DNA from: Pseudomonadota bacterium | GTDB taxonomy: Bacteria > Pseudomonadota > Alphaproteobacteria > Rhizobiales > Methylopilaceae | Direction: 5' to 3' | Length of the DNA: 11,546 bases | Assembly: GCA_023389135.1 (NCBI GenBank) | Contig: JAEWEX010000312.1 | Coordinates: 1-11,546, forward strand | Made by a program: the position numbers and the translations under genes | Shown: positions 1 to 7,953 of the stretch, one piece after another | Layout of the letters: every line of letters starts with the position of its first letter | Numbering within the stretch: the stretch's first letter is position 1 | The notes under the pieces: generated by a model | Database searches by the model: none | Told to the model about the DNA's origin: nothing | Seen by the model: the letters and a program-made list of their open reading frames with translations, nothing else

Positions 1-1090
1 CCATCCCGAGCACCAGCCAGTCCCAGGTGGCGGCCTCCTGGCCCCATTCCGCGATGTCGCCCCCCATTACGGTGACGAGGATCGCCAGCACCGCCACGAC
101 CACCCCTGCCGCGACCGCCAGCCCGACCGCAAGGGCCTGCAGCCCCAGGATGTAGACGAGCCATGCCCCGTAGATCGAGCGGTTGCGCAGCGACGATACC
201 GCCGCGAGCCGTCCGAAGCGGACGCCGCCCGCCCACCACCGGAATTCGATGCCATGAAACAGCGGGAATGCGAGCACCGTGAACACCGCCCCCCACACCA
301 GCGCCATGAAGGCCAGTCCCACCGCGGCGGAGCCCTCGCGCCCCAGGAGGTCGGACAGATCCCCCTCCTCGCCCACCCGCTCCAGCGCGGAGGCGAGTTC
401 CGGCCATGTGACGGTGGCGGCGAGGAAGGCCAGCGCGGCGACCAGCGGGCCCGCCCCCGCCAGCCACAGCCAGATGCCGCGGGCGAAGAACGTGCGTCCC
501 CTGCCCTCGAACCGCGCCTGAAGATCGCCGAACCAGGTGTGGCCCAGCTTGTAGCGCTCCAGGCTTGCGCGGGCGAAGGGATAGGCGAGCCCTAGCGTCG
601 CCAGGATCGCCGCCCACCAAAGGCTGGCGCGAACGGCATAACCCCAGGCGGAGCCGGTCTGGTGAAACCTGAGGCCCCGGAACACGGTGCGGGTCAGCCG
701 GTAGCGGCGGGCGCGGAACAGCGCGTACTGGCCGAGGAAGCCCAGCACCAGAAAGGCGCCGACGCCCCAGATCTCGGTGATGAGCCCGGTGGACAGCGCC
801 GCGATGAACAGGGCGACATTGAGCGGCAGCACCACGATCAGCGCGACCAGAAACCCGATGAAAAGCTCGCGCCCGGTGCCGGCGTATTCCAGCGTCGCAC
901 CCGCGCTCTCGGTCTCGCCCCAGTAGTGCCGGCGCAGGTCGGTCAAATACCAGAAGCGGTAGAGGCCGAGCGTCGCGAGCATGAGGACCGAGCCCTTGAG
1001 CGCGATCCAGCCGAGCGCCGACAGGCTGCCGTGGAAGCGCGCGCCATCCGCCCCGGCCTCGCCCGTGTCGCCTGCAGCCGCGCCCTGCAT
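1..1090 (-). CDS. DUF898 (YjgN-like) polytopic inner-membrane protein, partial at left edge
   Basis: 363 codons are visible and the 3' end is outside the window. Family hallmarks are clear: a TLGLYRFWYLTDLRRHYW segment (residues 40-57), EYAGTGREL (68-76), FRARRYRLTRTVFRGLRF (125-142) and YKLGHTWFGDL (180-190). About seven hydrophobic segments can be seen, near residues 24-48, 75-100, 104-124, 150-172, 203-228, 254-280 and 306-342, so this is an integral membrane protein. The ATG at 1088-1090 is chosen because GGAGG lies 4 nt upstream and the first membrane segment follows a short hydrophilic leader. It begins 33 nt after the stop of the acyl-CoA ligase on the same strand, so the two may be co-transcribed. 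The biochemical function of DUF898 proteins is not established and none is inferred here. Family assignment is firm. Confidence 0.9.
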   Translation of the reverse strand, partial: MQGAAAGDTGEAGADGARFHGSLSALGWIALKGSVLMLATLGLYRFWYLTDLRRHYWGETESAGATLEYAGTGRELFIGFLVALIVVLPLNVALFIAALSTGLITEIWGVGAFLVLGFLGQYALFRARRYRLTRTVFRGLRFHQTGSAWGYAVRASLWWAAILATLGLAYPFARASLERYKLGHTWFGDLQARFEGRGRTFFARGIWLWLAGAGPLVAALAFLAATVTWPELASALERVGEEGDLSDLLGREGSAAVGLAFMALVWGAVFTVLAFPLFHGIEFRWWAGGVRFGRLAAVSSLRNRSIYGAWLVYILGLQALAVGLAVAAGVVVAVLAILVTVMGGDIAEWGQEAATWDWLVLGM

Positions 1091-1123
1091 GCCCCCTCCG
1101 ACGTCCCCGCCGGTGGGTTTGGC

Positions 1124-2758
<1,635 letters not shown>

Positions 2759-2933
2759 GCGCGTCCCTCCATCGGCGACGCCGTGCGCGCGCCCGCCATT
2801 GCCGCGAGCATGCCAGCGGGCGCGGCGATCCCGCAACAGCACCGCGAAATCACACCGGAACGAGTGGTTTTCGCCTTGCGGAGCCCCCGGATTCGCGGCA
2901 TCACACGTTTCCTTTAGGACCATCGAAGCGTTC

Positions 2934-4427
2934 ATGCCGATCACCAGCAACACGTTCGTGCGAGCCACGGCGCTCCTGCTGCTCGCGGGCCTCGTGGCGC
3001 TGCTGGCCATCGTCGGCACGACGATCTGGCTGGTGGAGCGCTCCCAGGAGCATTTCGACGAGGTCGTGGCCGCCCGCGAGGCCCGTTCGGCCACCGCCGA
3101 TCTGAGAGCGGCGCTCCAGGACGCCGAGACCGGCCAGCGCGGCTATCTGCTGACCCGGGAAGAGCCCTATCTGGAGCCGTACACCGACGCCCGCGGCCGG
3201 GTCGGCCCGAGCCTCGACCGGCTGGATGCGCTGCTTGCCCGGAACCCGGAGGCGGGCGAGACCCGCGAACGGCTACGCTCGGGGATTGCCCAGAAGCTGC
3301 AGGAACTCGACAGCACCGTGGCGCTGGCGCGACAAGGCCGGGCCGAGGAGGCGCTGGAGGTGGTGCGAACCGACCAGGGCAAGGCCGCCATGGACGAGGT
3401 GCGCAATATCTTCAACGGCATCGTCGAGATCGCGGACAGCCGGATCAACGCCAGCGTCGACAGCCAGCGCGCCAGCGCCGACATGCTGCGCTGGGTGGCG
3501 ATCCTCGGCGCCGGCGTCATCATCGCGGTGGTCGGCGGATCGGCGTGGACGGTGATGGTCTACACCCGCGAGCTCGCCCATGCGCGCCAGCAGCTGGAGA
3601 CCACGAACATCCGGCTGGAAGAGCGTGTCGCCGAGCGAACCTCGGACCTCGCCCGGGCGAACGAAGAGGTCCAGCGCTTCGCCTACATCGTGACCCACGA
3701 CCTCCGCGCGCCGCTGGTAAACATCATGGGCTTCACCAGCGAGCTCGAGACCTGCATCGCGCCGATCCAGCAGTTCATGGAACGCTCGGAGCCGGGCGAC
3801 GATCCTGTCGAGCAGGAGGCCCGGCTCGCGGCCAACGAGGATCTGCCCGAGGCCATCGACTTCATCCGCTCATCGACACGCAAGATGGACGGCCTGATCA
3901 ACGCCATCCTCAAGATCTCCCGCGACGGGCGCCGCGCCGCGAAGCCGGAGGAGATCGACCTCGGCGAGATGCTGGAGATGGCGGCCTCCGCCATCCACCA
4001 CCAGGTGAGCGAACGCGGCGGCGAGGTCGTGGTCGAGCCGGGACTGCCGAAGATCGTGTCCGACCGCATGTCGCTGGAGCAGATCTTCGGCAACCTGCTG
4101 GACAATGCGGTCAAGTACAGCGACCCGGCGCGACCGCTGCGCGTGCGCATCAGCGGCGGCCGCGCGCCGCGCAACGCCTTCTTCATCGATGTCGAGGACA
4201 ATGGCCGCGGTATCGCCTCGCAGGACAATGAGCGGGTGTTCGAACTGTTCCGCCGCTCCGGCGAGCAGAGCGCCCCGGGAGAGGGCATCGGGCTTGCCCA
4301 TGTGCGAACGCTCGTCCGCAATCTCGGCGGCGATATCACCCTGAGTTCCGAGCTGGGCAAGGGCTCGACGTTCCGAGTCTCGCTTGCCCGGGACATCCGC
4401 GCATTTGTCGGGAGTAGCGCAGCATGA
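2934..4427 (+). CDS. CHASE3-domain membrane sensor histidine kinase
   Basis: A 497-residue inner-membrane sensor kinase. Order: TM1 (about 11-34), periplasmic CHASE3 sensor (about 38-182, with the signature AETGQRGYLLT at 64-74), TM2 (about 186-210), a coiled-coil linker (about 212-250), HisKA with phospho-accepting H255 in FAYIVTHDLRAPL, and HATPase_c with N-box LLDNAVKYSD (388-397), DNGRGIA (422-428), FELFRR (436-441) and GEGIGLAHV (449-457). All catalytic boxes are intact. The distance from H255 to the N-box is about 130 residues, longer than usual, owing to an acidic insertion around 275-305. The H-box resembles that of cyanobacterial phytochrome kinase Cph1, whose partner Rcp1 resembles the next gene product. 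The ATG at 2934 is preferred because TM1 follows directly; its ribosome site is weak. The stop overlaps the next start by ATGA. The ligand is unknown, as is usual for CHASE3. Confidence 0.93.
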   Translation: MPITSNTFVRATALLLLAGLVALLAIVGTTIWLVERSQEHFDEVVAAREARSATADLRAALQDAETGQRGYLLTREEPYLEPYTDARGRVGPSLDRLDALLARNPEAGETRERLRSGIAQKLQELDSTVALARQGRAEEALEVVRTDQGKAAMDEVRNIFNGIVEIADSRINASVDSQRASADMLRWVAILGAGVIIAVVGGSAWTVMVYTRELAHARQQLETTNIRLEERVAERTSDLARANEEVQRFAYIVTHDLRAPLVNIMGFTSELETCIAPIQQFMERSEPGDDPVEQEARLAANEDLPEAIDFIRSSTRKMDGLINAILKISRDGRRAAKPEEIDLGEMLEMAASAIHHQVSERGGEVVVEPGLPKIVSDRMSLEQIFGNLLDNAVKYSDPARPLRVRISGGRAPRNAFFIDVEDNGRGIASQDNERVFELFRRSGEQSAPGEGIGLAHVRTLVRNLGGDITLSSELGKGSTFRVSLARDIRAFVGSSAA

Positions 4428-4867
4428 GTGAACCGAAGGCCGTCACGATCATCATGATCGAGGATGACGAGGGCCACGCCCGCCTGATCGAGAAGAACAT
4501 CCGCCGGGCGGGCGTCAACAACGAGATCATCCCGTTCACCGACGGGACCAGCGCGCTGGCCTACCTGTTCGGCCCCGACGGGTCCGGCGAGGTGAGCGCG
4601 CGCCGCCACCTGCTGGTGCTGCTGGACCTCAACCTGCCGGACACCACGGGCGTGGCGATCCTGGAGAAGGTCAAGAGCAACGTCCACACCAAGCGCACCC
4701 CGGTGGTGGTCCTGACCACCACCGACGACGAGCAGGAGATCCAGCGCTGCTACGATCTCGGCGCCAACGTCTACATCACCAAACCGGTGAACTATGACGG
4801 CTTCGCCAATGCCATACGGCAGCTCGGCCTGTTCTTCTCGGTGATGCAGGTTCCGGAGACCGCCTGA
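4424..4867 (+). CDS. Single-domain (Rcp1/CheY-like) response regulator
   Basis: A 147-residue stand-alone receiver with no output domain. Receiver residues are complete: acidic pocket E13-D14-D15, phospho-acceptor D68 in LLDLNLPD, switch threonine T98 in VVVLTTT, and K120 in ITKP. The sequence around D68, VVVLTTTDD and the C-terminal FFSV helix resemble Rcp1-type regulators that partner with phytochrome-like kinases. Its ATG overlaps the kinase stop (ATGA), and GGGAG lies 9 nt upstream, so translation is probably coupled to the kinase. By context it should accept phosphate from the CHASE3 kinase. It could then act by protein-protein contact or pass phosphate through a relay. The downstream target cannot be identified here. 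Confidence 0.92.
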   Translation: MSEPKAVTIIMIEDDEGHARLIEKNIRRAGVNNEIIPFTDGTSALAYLFGPDGSGEVSARRHLLVLLDLNLPDTTGVAILEKVKSNVHTKRTPVVVLTTTDDEQEIQRCYDLGANVYITKPVNYDGFANAIRQLGLFFSVMQVPETA

Positions 4868-4871
4868 CGCC

Positions 4872-5909
4872 ATGCCGAACCGCATCATCCGCGTCCTCTA
4901 CATCGAGGACGATCCAGGCCTCGCCCGGCTCGCGCAGAAGAGCCTGGAGCGGCGCGGATACGAGGTCGAACTGGCGGCCGATGCCACCGCCGGTCTGGTC
5001 CGCATCCGCGAAGGCGGGATCGATGTTGTGGGGCTCGACCACTATCTGCCCACCGGCACGGGGCTCGACGTGCTGGCGTCCATGAAGGACATCCCCGCCG
5101 CGCCGCCGGTGGTCTATGTCACCGGCTCCGCGGAGACGTCGGTGGCGGTCGCCGCGCTCAAGGCCGGCGCGTTCGACTACGTGCCCAAGAGCATCGCCGA
5201 CGACTTCCTGGAGCTGCTGGGCAACGCCATCGGCCAGGCCGTCGACCGCGCCCGGCTGATGCGCGCCAAGGAGCGCGCCGAGGCCGAGCTGCGCGAGGCG
5301 AAGGACCGCGCCGAGCTGCTGCTGAGCGAGGTCAACCACCGGGTCGCCAACAGCCTCGCCATGGTGGCGGCGCTTGTCAGGATGCAGGCCAACGCGGTGG
5401 AGGAGCCGGCCGCCAAGGCAGCCCTGGCGGAGACCCAGGCGCGCATCACCGCCATCGCCGGCGTGCACCGCAAGCTCTACACCTCCGACGACGTTCGCTT
5501 CGTGGACATGGGCGAGTACCTGACCAGCCTCGTCAACGAACTGGACACCTCCATCGGCACGGGCGGCGGCGCCGCGCGGCTCAGCCTCGACGTCGAGCCC
5601 GTCCGCGTTCCCACCGACAAGGCGGTCTCCATCGGCGTCATCACGGCCGAGCTCGTCACCAACGCCATCAAGTACGCCTATTCCGAGGACCGGCCCGGAG
5701 AGGTCCGCATCCGCCTCCATCGCGAGGACGCCGACGCCGCCATGCTTGCGGTGGAAGACGACGGCGTCGGCTGGACAGGCTCCGGCCCCGCCAAGGGCAC
5801 GGGGCTCGGCACGCGCCTGATCAAGGCGATGGCCGGCGCGCTCGGCTCGGCGGTGACCTACGAGCCGCGAGCGCAAGGCACGCGGGCGGTGCTGCGGATC
5901 GCGGTGTGA
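4872..5909 (+). CDS. Receiver-HWE/HisKA_2 hybrid histidine kinase (N-terminal receiver)
   Basis: A 345-residue soluble protein. Residues 5-120 form a receiver with D13-D14, phospho-acceptor D56 in VVGLDHYLP, T84 and K106. A charged coiled-coil linker (about 125-152) leads to a HisKA_2/HWE-type dimerisation domain with H156 in EVNHRVANS, then an HATPase_c domain with ELVTNAIKYAY (260-270, N264), EDDGVGW (295-301) and GTGLGTRLI (309-317). The ATPase domain is compact, as in HWE/HisKA_2 kinases. There is no membrane segment or PAS domain, so the only visible input is phosphorylation of the receiver. The start lies 4 nt after the preceding stop and completes a three-gene operon. The usually conserved lysine of the HRVKN H-box is alanine here (A159). 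In such fusions the receiver is thought to control kinase output; the target of H156 is unknown. Confidence 0.9.
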   Translation: MPNRIIRVLYIEDDPGLARLAQKSLERRGYEVELAADATAGLVRIREGGIDVVGLDHYLPTGTGLDVLASMKDIPAAPPVVYVTGSAETSVAVAALKAGAFDYVPKSIADDFLELLGNAIGQAVDRARLMRAKERAEAELREAKDRAELLLSEVNHRVANSLAMVAALVRMQANAVEEPAAKAALAETQARITAIAGVHRKLYTSDDVRFVDMGEYLTSLVNELDTSIGTGGGAARLSLDVEPVRVPTDKAVSIGVITAELVTNAIKYAYSEDRPGEVRIRLHREDADAAMLAVEDDGVGWTGSGPAKGTGLGTRLIKAMAGALGSAVTYEPRAQGTRAVLRIAV

Positions 5910-5923
5910 CCGGTCGCGATGAC

Positions 5924-6730
5924 CTATAGCGGGGTGGCGTTGGCGCCGTGGCGGCCACGGTCGGTCTTGTCGTAGAACTTGCCGAGCAGGCCGGGCACGG
6001 TCGGATTGTCAGCCATCAGCGTGTAGGCCGCCATGCACTCCTTGTAGAGCTGGTCGTCCAGGCTGCGGCCGATCATGTCGAGGATGACCTGCTTGGCGGA
6101 ACGGACCGCCGCCTGATCGTTGCGCAGGATAGAGGCCGCCAGGGCCTCCGCCTCCTCCATCAGCCGCTCGTGCGGCACCACCTTGGAGACAAGGTTGATC
6201 TGGAGGGCGCGCGCGGCGTCGATGGGCTCGGCGGTCAGCGCCATCTCCAGCGCGATCCCGACGCCGCAGAAATTCACCAGCCGCGCCAGCCCGCCATCGC
6301 CATGATGGAAGCCCCGGCGGGCCTCGAACGAGCCGAACTTCGCCCGGGCCGACGCGATCCGGATATCGGCGGAGAGCGCGAGTTCGAAGCCGCCTGCCAG
6401 CGCCCAGCCATTGACGGCCGCGATCACCGGCTTGGTCATGCGATGCTGGCCGCGCGTCAGCCCGCCGAGGCCGAGCTTCGCCCAGTCCGCCAGCATCTGC
6501 GGCGTCGCGCCGACATACTGGGTGACGTGCTCTTTCAGGTCCATGCCGGCGCAGAACGCATCCCCCGTGCCGGTGATGATCGCGACATCGACGGCATCGT
6601 CGTTCTCGATCTCGTCCCAGGCCGCGCACAACGCCTGGTGGACCTCGCTGCTGATGGCGTTCTTGGCTTCCGGGCGGTTCAGTCGCAGGCGCGCGACGCG
6701 GCCGGACTTCTCGAACTCGACGACGGGCAT
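5924..6730 (-). CDS. Enoyl-CoA hydratase/isomerase (crotonase) family protein
   Basis: A 268-residue cytosolic crotonase-fold enzyme. Oxyanion-hole segments are visible: FCAGMDLKEH (59-68) and NGWALAGGFELALSADI (107-123). By alignment with rat mitochondrial enoyl-CoA hydratase, both catalytic glutamates appear present: E116 in GGFELAL and E136 in FGSFEARRG. A true hydratase is therefore plausible, hydrating a trans-2-enoyl-CoA in beta-oxidation or a related acyl-CoA pathway. The substrate is not readable, and isomerase or other crotonase activities remain possible. The ATG at 6728-6730 has the purine-rich AAGGAAGAGG about 6 nt upstream. It is divergent from the TetR gene, and the shared intergenic region carries a palindrome, so TetR control is likely. 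It converges with the receiver-HWE kinase, with 14 nt between the stops and no room for a clear terminator. Confidence 0.92.
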   Translation of the reverse strand: MPVVEFEKSGRVARLRLNRPEAKNAISSEVHQALCAAWDEIENDDAVDVAIITGTGDAFCAGMDLKEHVTQYVGATPQMLADWAKLGLGGLTRGQHRMTKPVIAAVNGWALAGGFELALSADIRIASARAKFGSFEARRGFHHGDGGLARLVNFCGVGIALEMALTAEPIDAARALQINLVSKVVPHERLMEEAEALAASILRNDQAAVRSAKQVILDMIGRSLDDQLYKECMAAYTLMADNPTVPGLLGKFYDKTDRGRHGANATPL

Positions 6731-6776
6731 GGCGGCCTCTTCCTTCGTTCCGAAAATGAGTGCTGCTGTCAGATTT

Positions 6777-6793
6777 GCATAACATCGTTATGC
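6777..6793. promoter_or_regulatory. Probable TetR operator (7-3-7 perfect palindrome)
   Basis: Seen in the sequence: GCATAAC, spacer ATC, then GTTATGC, a perfect 17-bp inverted repeat. It is AT-richer than its surroundings and lies in the 135-bp gap between the divergent enoyl-CoA hydratase and TetR genes. On the minus strand the palindrome exactly fills the 17-bp space between TTGGCA (6799-6794, five of six matches to a -35) and AAATCT (6776-6771, a poor -10). A repressor bound there would block the hydratase promoter. Its centre is 81 nt upstream of the TetR start, compatible with autoregulation. Size and symmetry are typical of TetR-family operators. Binding by the adjacent regulator is inferred; the promoter hexamers are weak. 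Confidence 0.72.
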
Positions 6794-6865
6794 TGCCAAT
6801 GCTGCTTGCGATCGAGCCGGGTGCCACGGTCCGCAGCGGCATGACGCAGATGCAGGAAGCGATCG

Positions 6866-7501
6866 ATGGGTGACGAGGCAGCGCGCGAACAGCGCCGGGC
6901 GACCGTGGACGGCGTCAAGCGCGAGATCATCCGCGCCGCGGCGAAAAAGGTCTTTGCCGAGGCGGGCCTCGACCGCGCCTCGGTGCGCGAGATCGCCCGT
7001 GCCGCCGGCTACACCACCGGCGCAATCTACTTCCACTATGCCGGCAAGGAAGCGCTCTATGCCGACCTCGTCAGCCAGTCGCTCGACGGGCTACAGAGGG
7101 CGGTCGGGACGGCGGCCGCCGGCGCCGGCGGACCTGTCGCGACAGTCACGGCCGCTTTCCGCGCAATGGCGGGGTTCTACGACGAGCATCCGCGGGACCT
7201 GGAACTCAGCCTCTACCTTCTGCAGGGCATGCGCCCGCGGGGGCTCAGCCCCGCGCTGAACCGCGAACTGAACGCAAAACTGATGGCGGTGCTCGCCGTG
7301 TTCCGCGCCGCGCTCGCGCGGGCCGGCGTGGCCGACGCACGCCTCGATCTGGTGGTCGCGGCCCTGTTCTCGCAGATCATCGGTACTCTGGTCGCCGCCC
7401 ATACCGGCCGGCTGCGGCTCATCGGGGTCGACCTCGACGCCGTGGTGGCGCATCACGTCGCCTCGATCGAGGATAGGCTTCTCCCGGACGCCAGGCCGTG
7501 A
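6866..7501 (+). CDS. TetR/AcrR-family transcriptional regulator
   Basis: A 211-residue regulator of usual family length. The N-terminal DNA-binding domain (about 18-66) carries the classic helix-turn-helix and following segment SVREIARAAGYTTGAIYFHY (39-58), then AGKEALYADLV. The remaining roughly 140 residues are the helical ligand-binding and dimerisation domain, which is poorly conserved in the family. The ATG at 6866 has AGGAAG 6 nt upstream. The stop overlaps the thioesterase GTG by four bases. Divergent orientation to an enoyl-CoA hydratase, co-translation with a thioesterase and a shared palindrome suggest a local repressor that senses an acyl-CoA or a related acid. The ligand is inferred from context only. 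Confidence 0.92.
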   Translation: MGDEAAREQRRATVDGVKREIIRAAAKKVFAEAGLDRASVREIARAAGYTTGAIYFHYAGKEALYADLVSQSLDGLQRAVGTAAAGAGGPVATVTAAFRAMAGFYDEHPRDLELSLYLLQGMRPRGLSPALNRELNAKLMAVLAVFRAALARAGVADARLDLVVAALFSQIIGTLVAAHTGRLRLIGVDLDAVVAHHVASIEDRLLPDARP

Positions 7502-7953
7502 CGACCATCGAAACCGACCGCGTGCCCCTGATATCGGCGGCGCGATTCGAGGAGTTGCTGGCCGGCAGCACGCCGCTGATGGCTTTCCTCGGCCTCAGGA
7601 CCGAGAGCGTCGCCCATGGACGCGCGGTGATCCGCATGCCGTTCAGCCCCGCGCTGGTGCGCCCGGGCGGCAGCCATGCCGGCCCGTCGCTGATGGCGGT
7701 CGCCGACATCGCCATGTATGCGGCGGTTCTCTCCGTGGTCGGTGACGACCCGCGACCGCTGACCACCACGATGTCTCTTGAGTTCCTGAAGCGGCCTCCC
7801 AATCGCGACCTTCTCGCCGACTGCCGCGTCGTGGGCGGGATCGCGCCGCTCGTCGTCGGGAGGATCGAGATCCGACCCGCCGACGAACCCGACGAGATCG
7901 TGTGCGCATCGATGTGCACCTACGCGCTGCCGCGGGACCTCGCCGGCACCTGA
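7498..7953 (+). CDS. PaaI-type hotdog-fold thioesterase
   Basis: A 151-residue protein of normal length for single-hotdog acyl-CoA thioesterases. The central helix region RPGGSHAGPSLMAVADIAMY (55-74) matches the PaaI/4HBT active-site segment, with D70 in the position of the usual catalytic acidic residue. It is followed by beta strands such as LTTTMSLEFLKRP (88-100). The expected reaction is hydrolysis of an acyl- or aryl-CoA to the free acid and CoA. The start is GTG at 7498, inside the GTGA overlap with the TetR stop. No alternative start exists before the conserved core, so translation is probably coupled. The substrate is unknown. The last 34 bp overlap the convergent diguanylate cyclase gene, and a hairpin sits immediately after the stop (7954-7967). 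Confidence 0.88.
   Translation: MTTIETDRVPLISAARFEELLAGSTPLMAFLGLRTESVAHGRAVIRMPFSPALVRPGGSHAGPSLMAVADIAMYAAVLSVVGDDPRPLTTTMSLEFLKRPPNRDLLADCRVVGGIAPLVVGRIEIRPADEPDEIVCASMCTYALPRDLAGT

Noticed and set aside
2857..2910. GGAAC at 2857 and CGTT at 2906 as an EcfG stress promoter for the signalling operon
   Set aside because: The spacing is 44 nt, far beyond the 16-17 nt expected, and no CGTT occurs at the right distance from the GGAAC.
2759..3094. N-terminal extension of the acyl-CoA ligase frame
   Set aside because: The extension overlaps the 5' end of the divergent kinase and is unlike ligase N-termini; the ATG at 2758 has a strong ribosome site and the family-typical MQGLMQDWPL.
3683..4888. 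Open frame of 401 codons on the minus strand opposite the sensor kinase and response regulator
   Set aside because: Shadow of two genes with complete catalytic motifs; no domain or credible ribosome site.
4776..5876. Open frame of 366 codons on the minus strand opposite the receiver-HWE kinase
   Set aside because: Antisense shadow; G, D, H and R-rich translation without a recognisable fold.
5910..5923. Terminator between the receiver-HWE kinase and the enoyl-CoA hydratase
   Set aside because: The convergent stops are only 14 nt apart; the best local pairing is GGTC/GACC, four base pairs with no T-run.
5948..6844. Open frame of 298 codons on the plus strand opposite the enoyl-CoA hydratase
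   Set aside because: The hydratase on the other strand has both oxyanion-hole segments and both glutamates; this frame has no domain and would run through the operator region.
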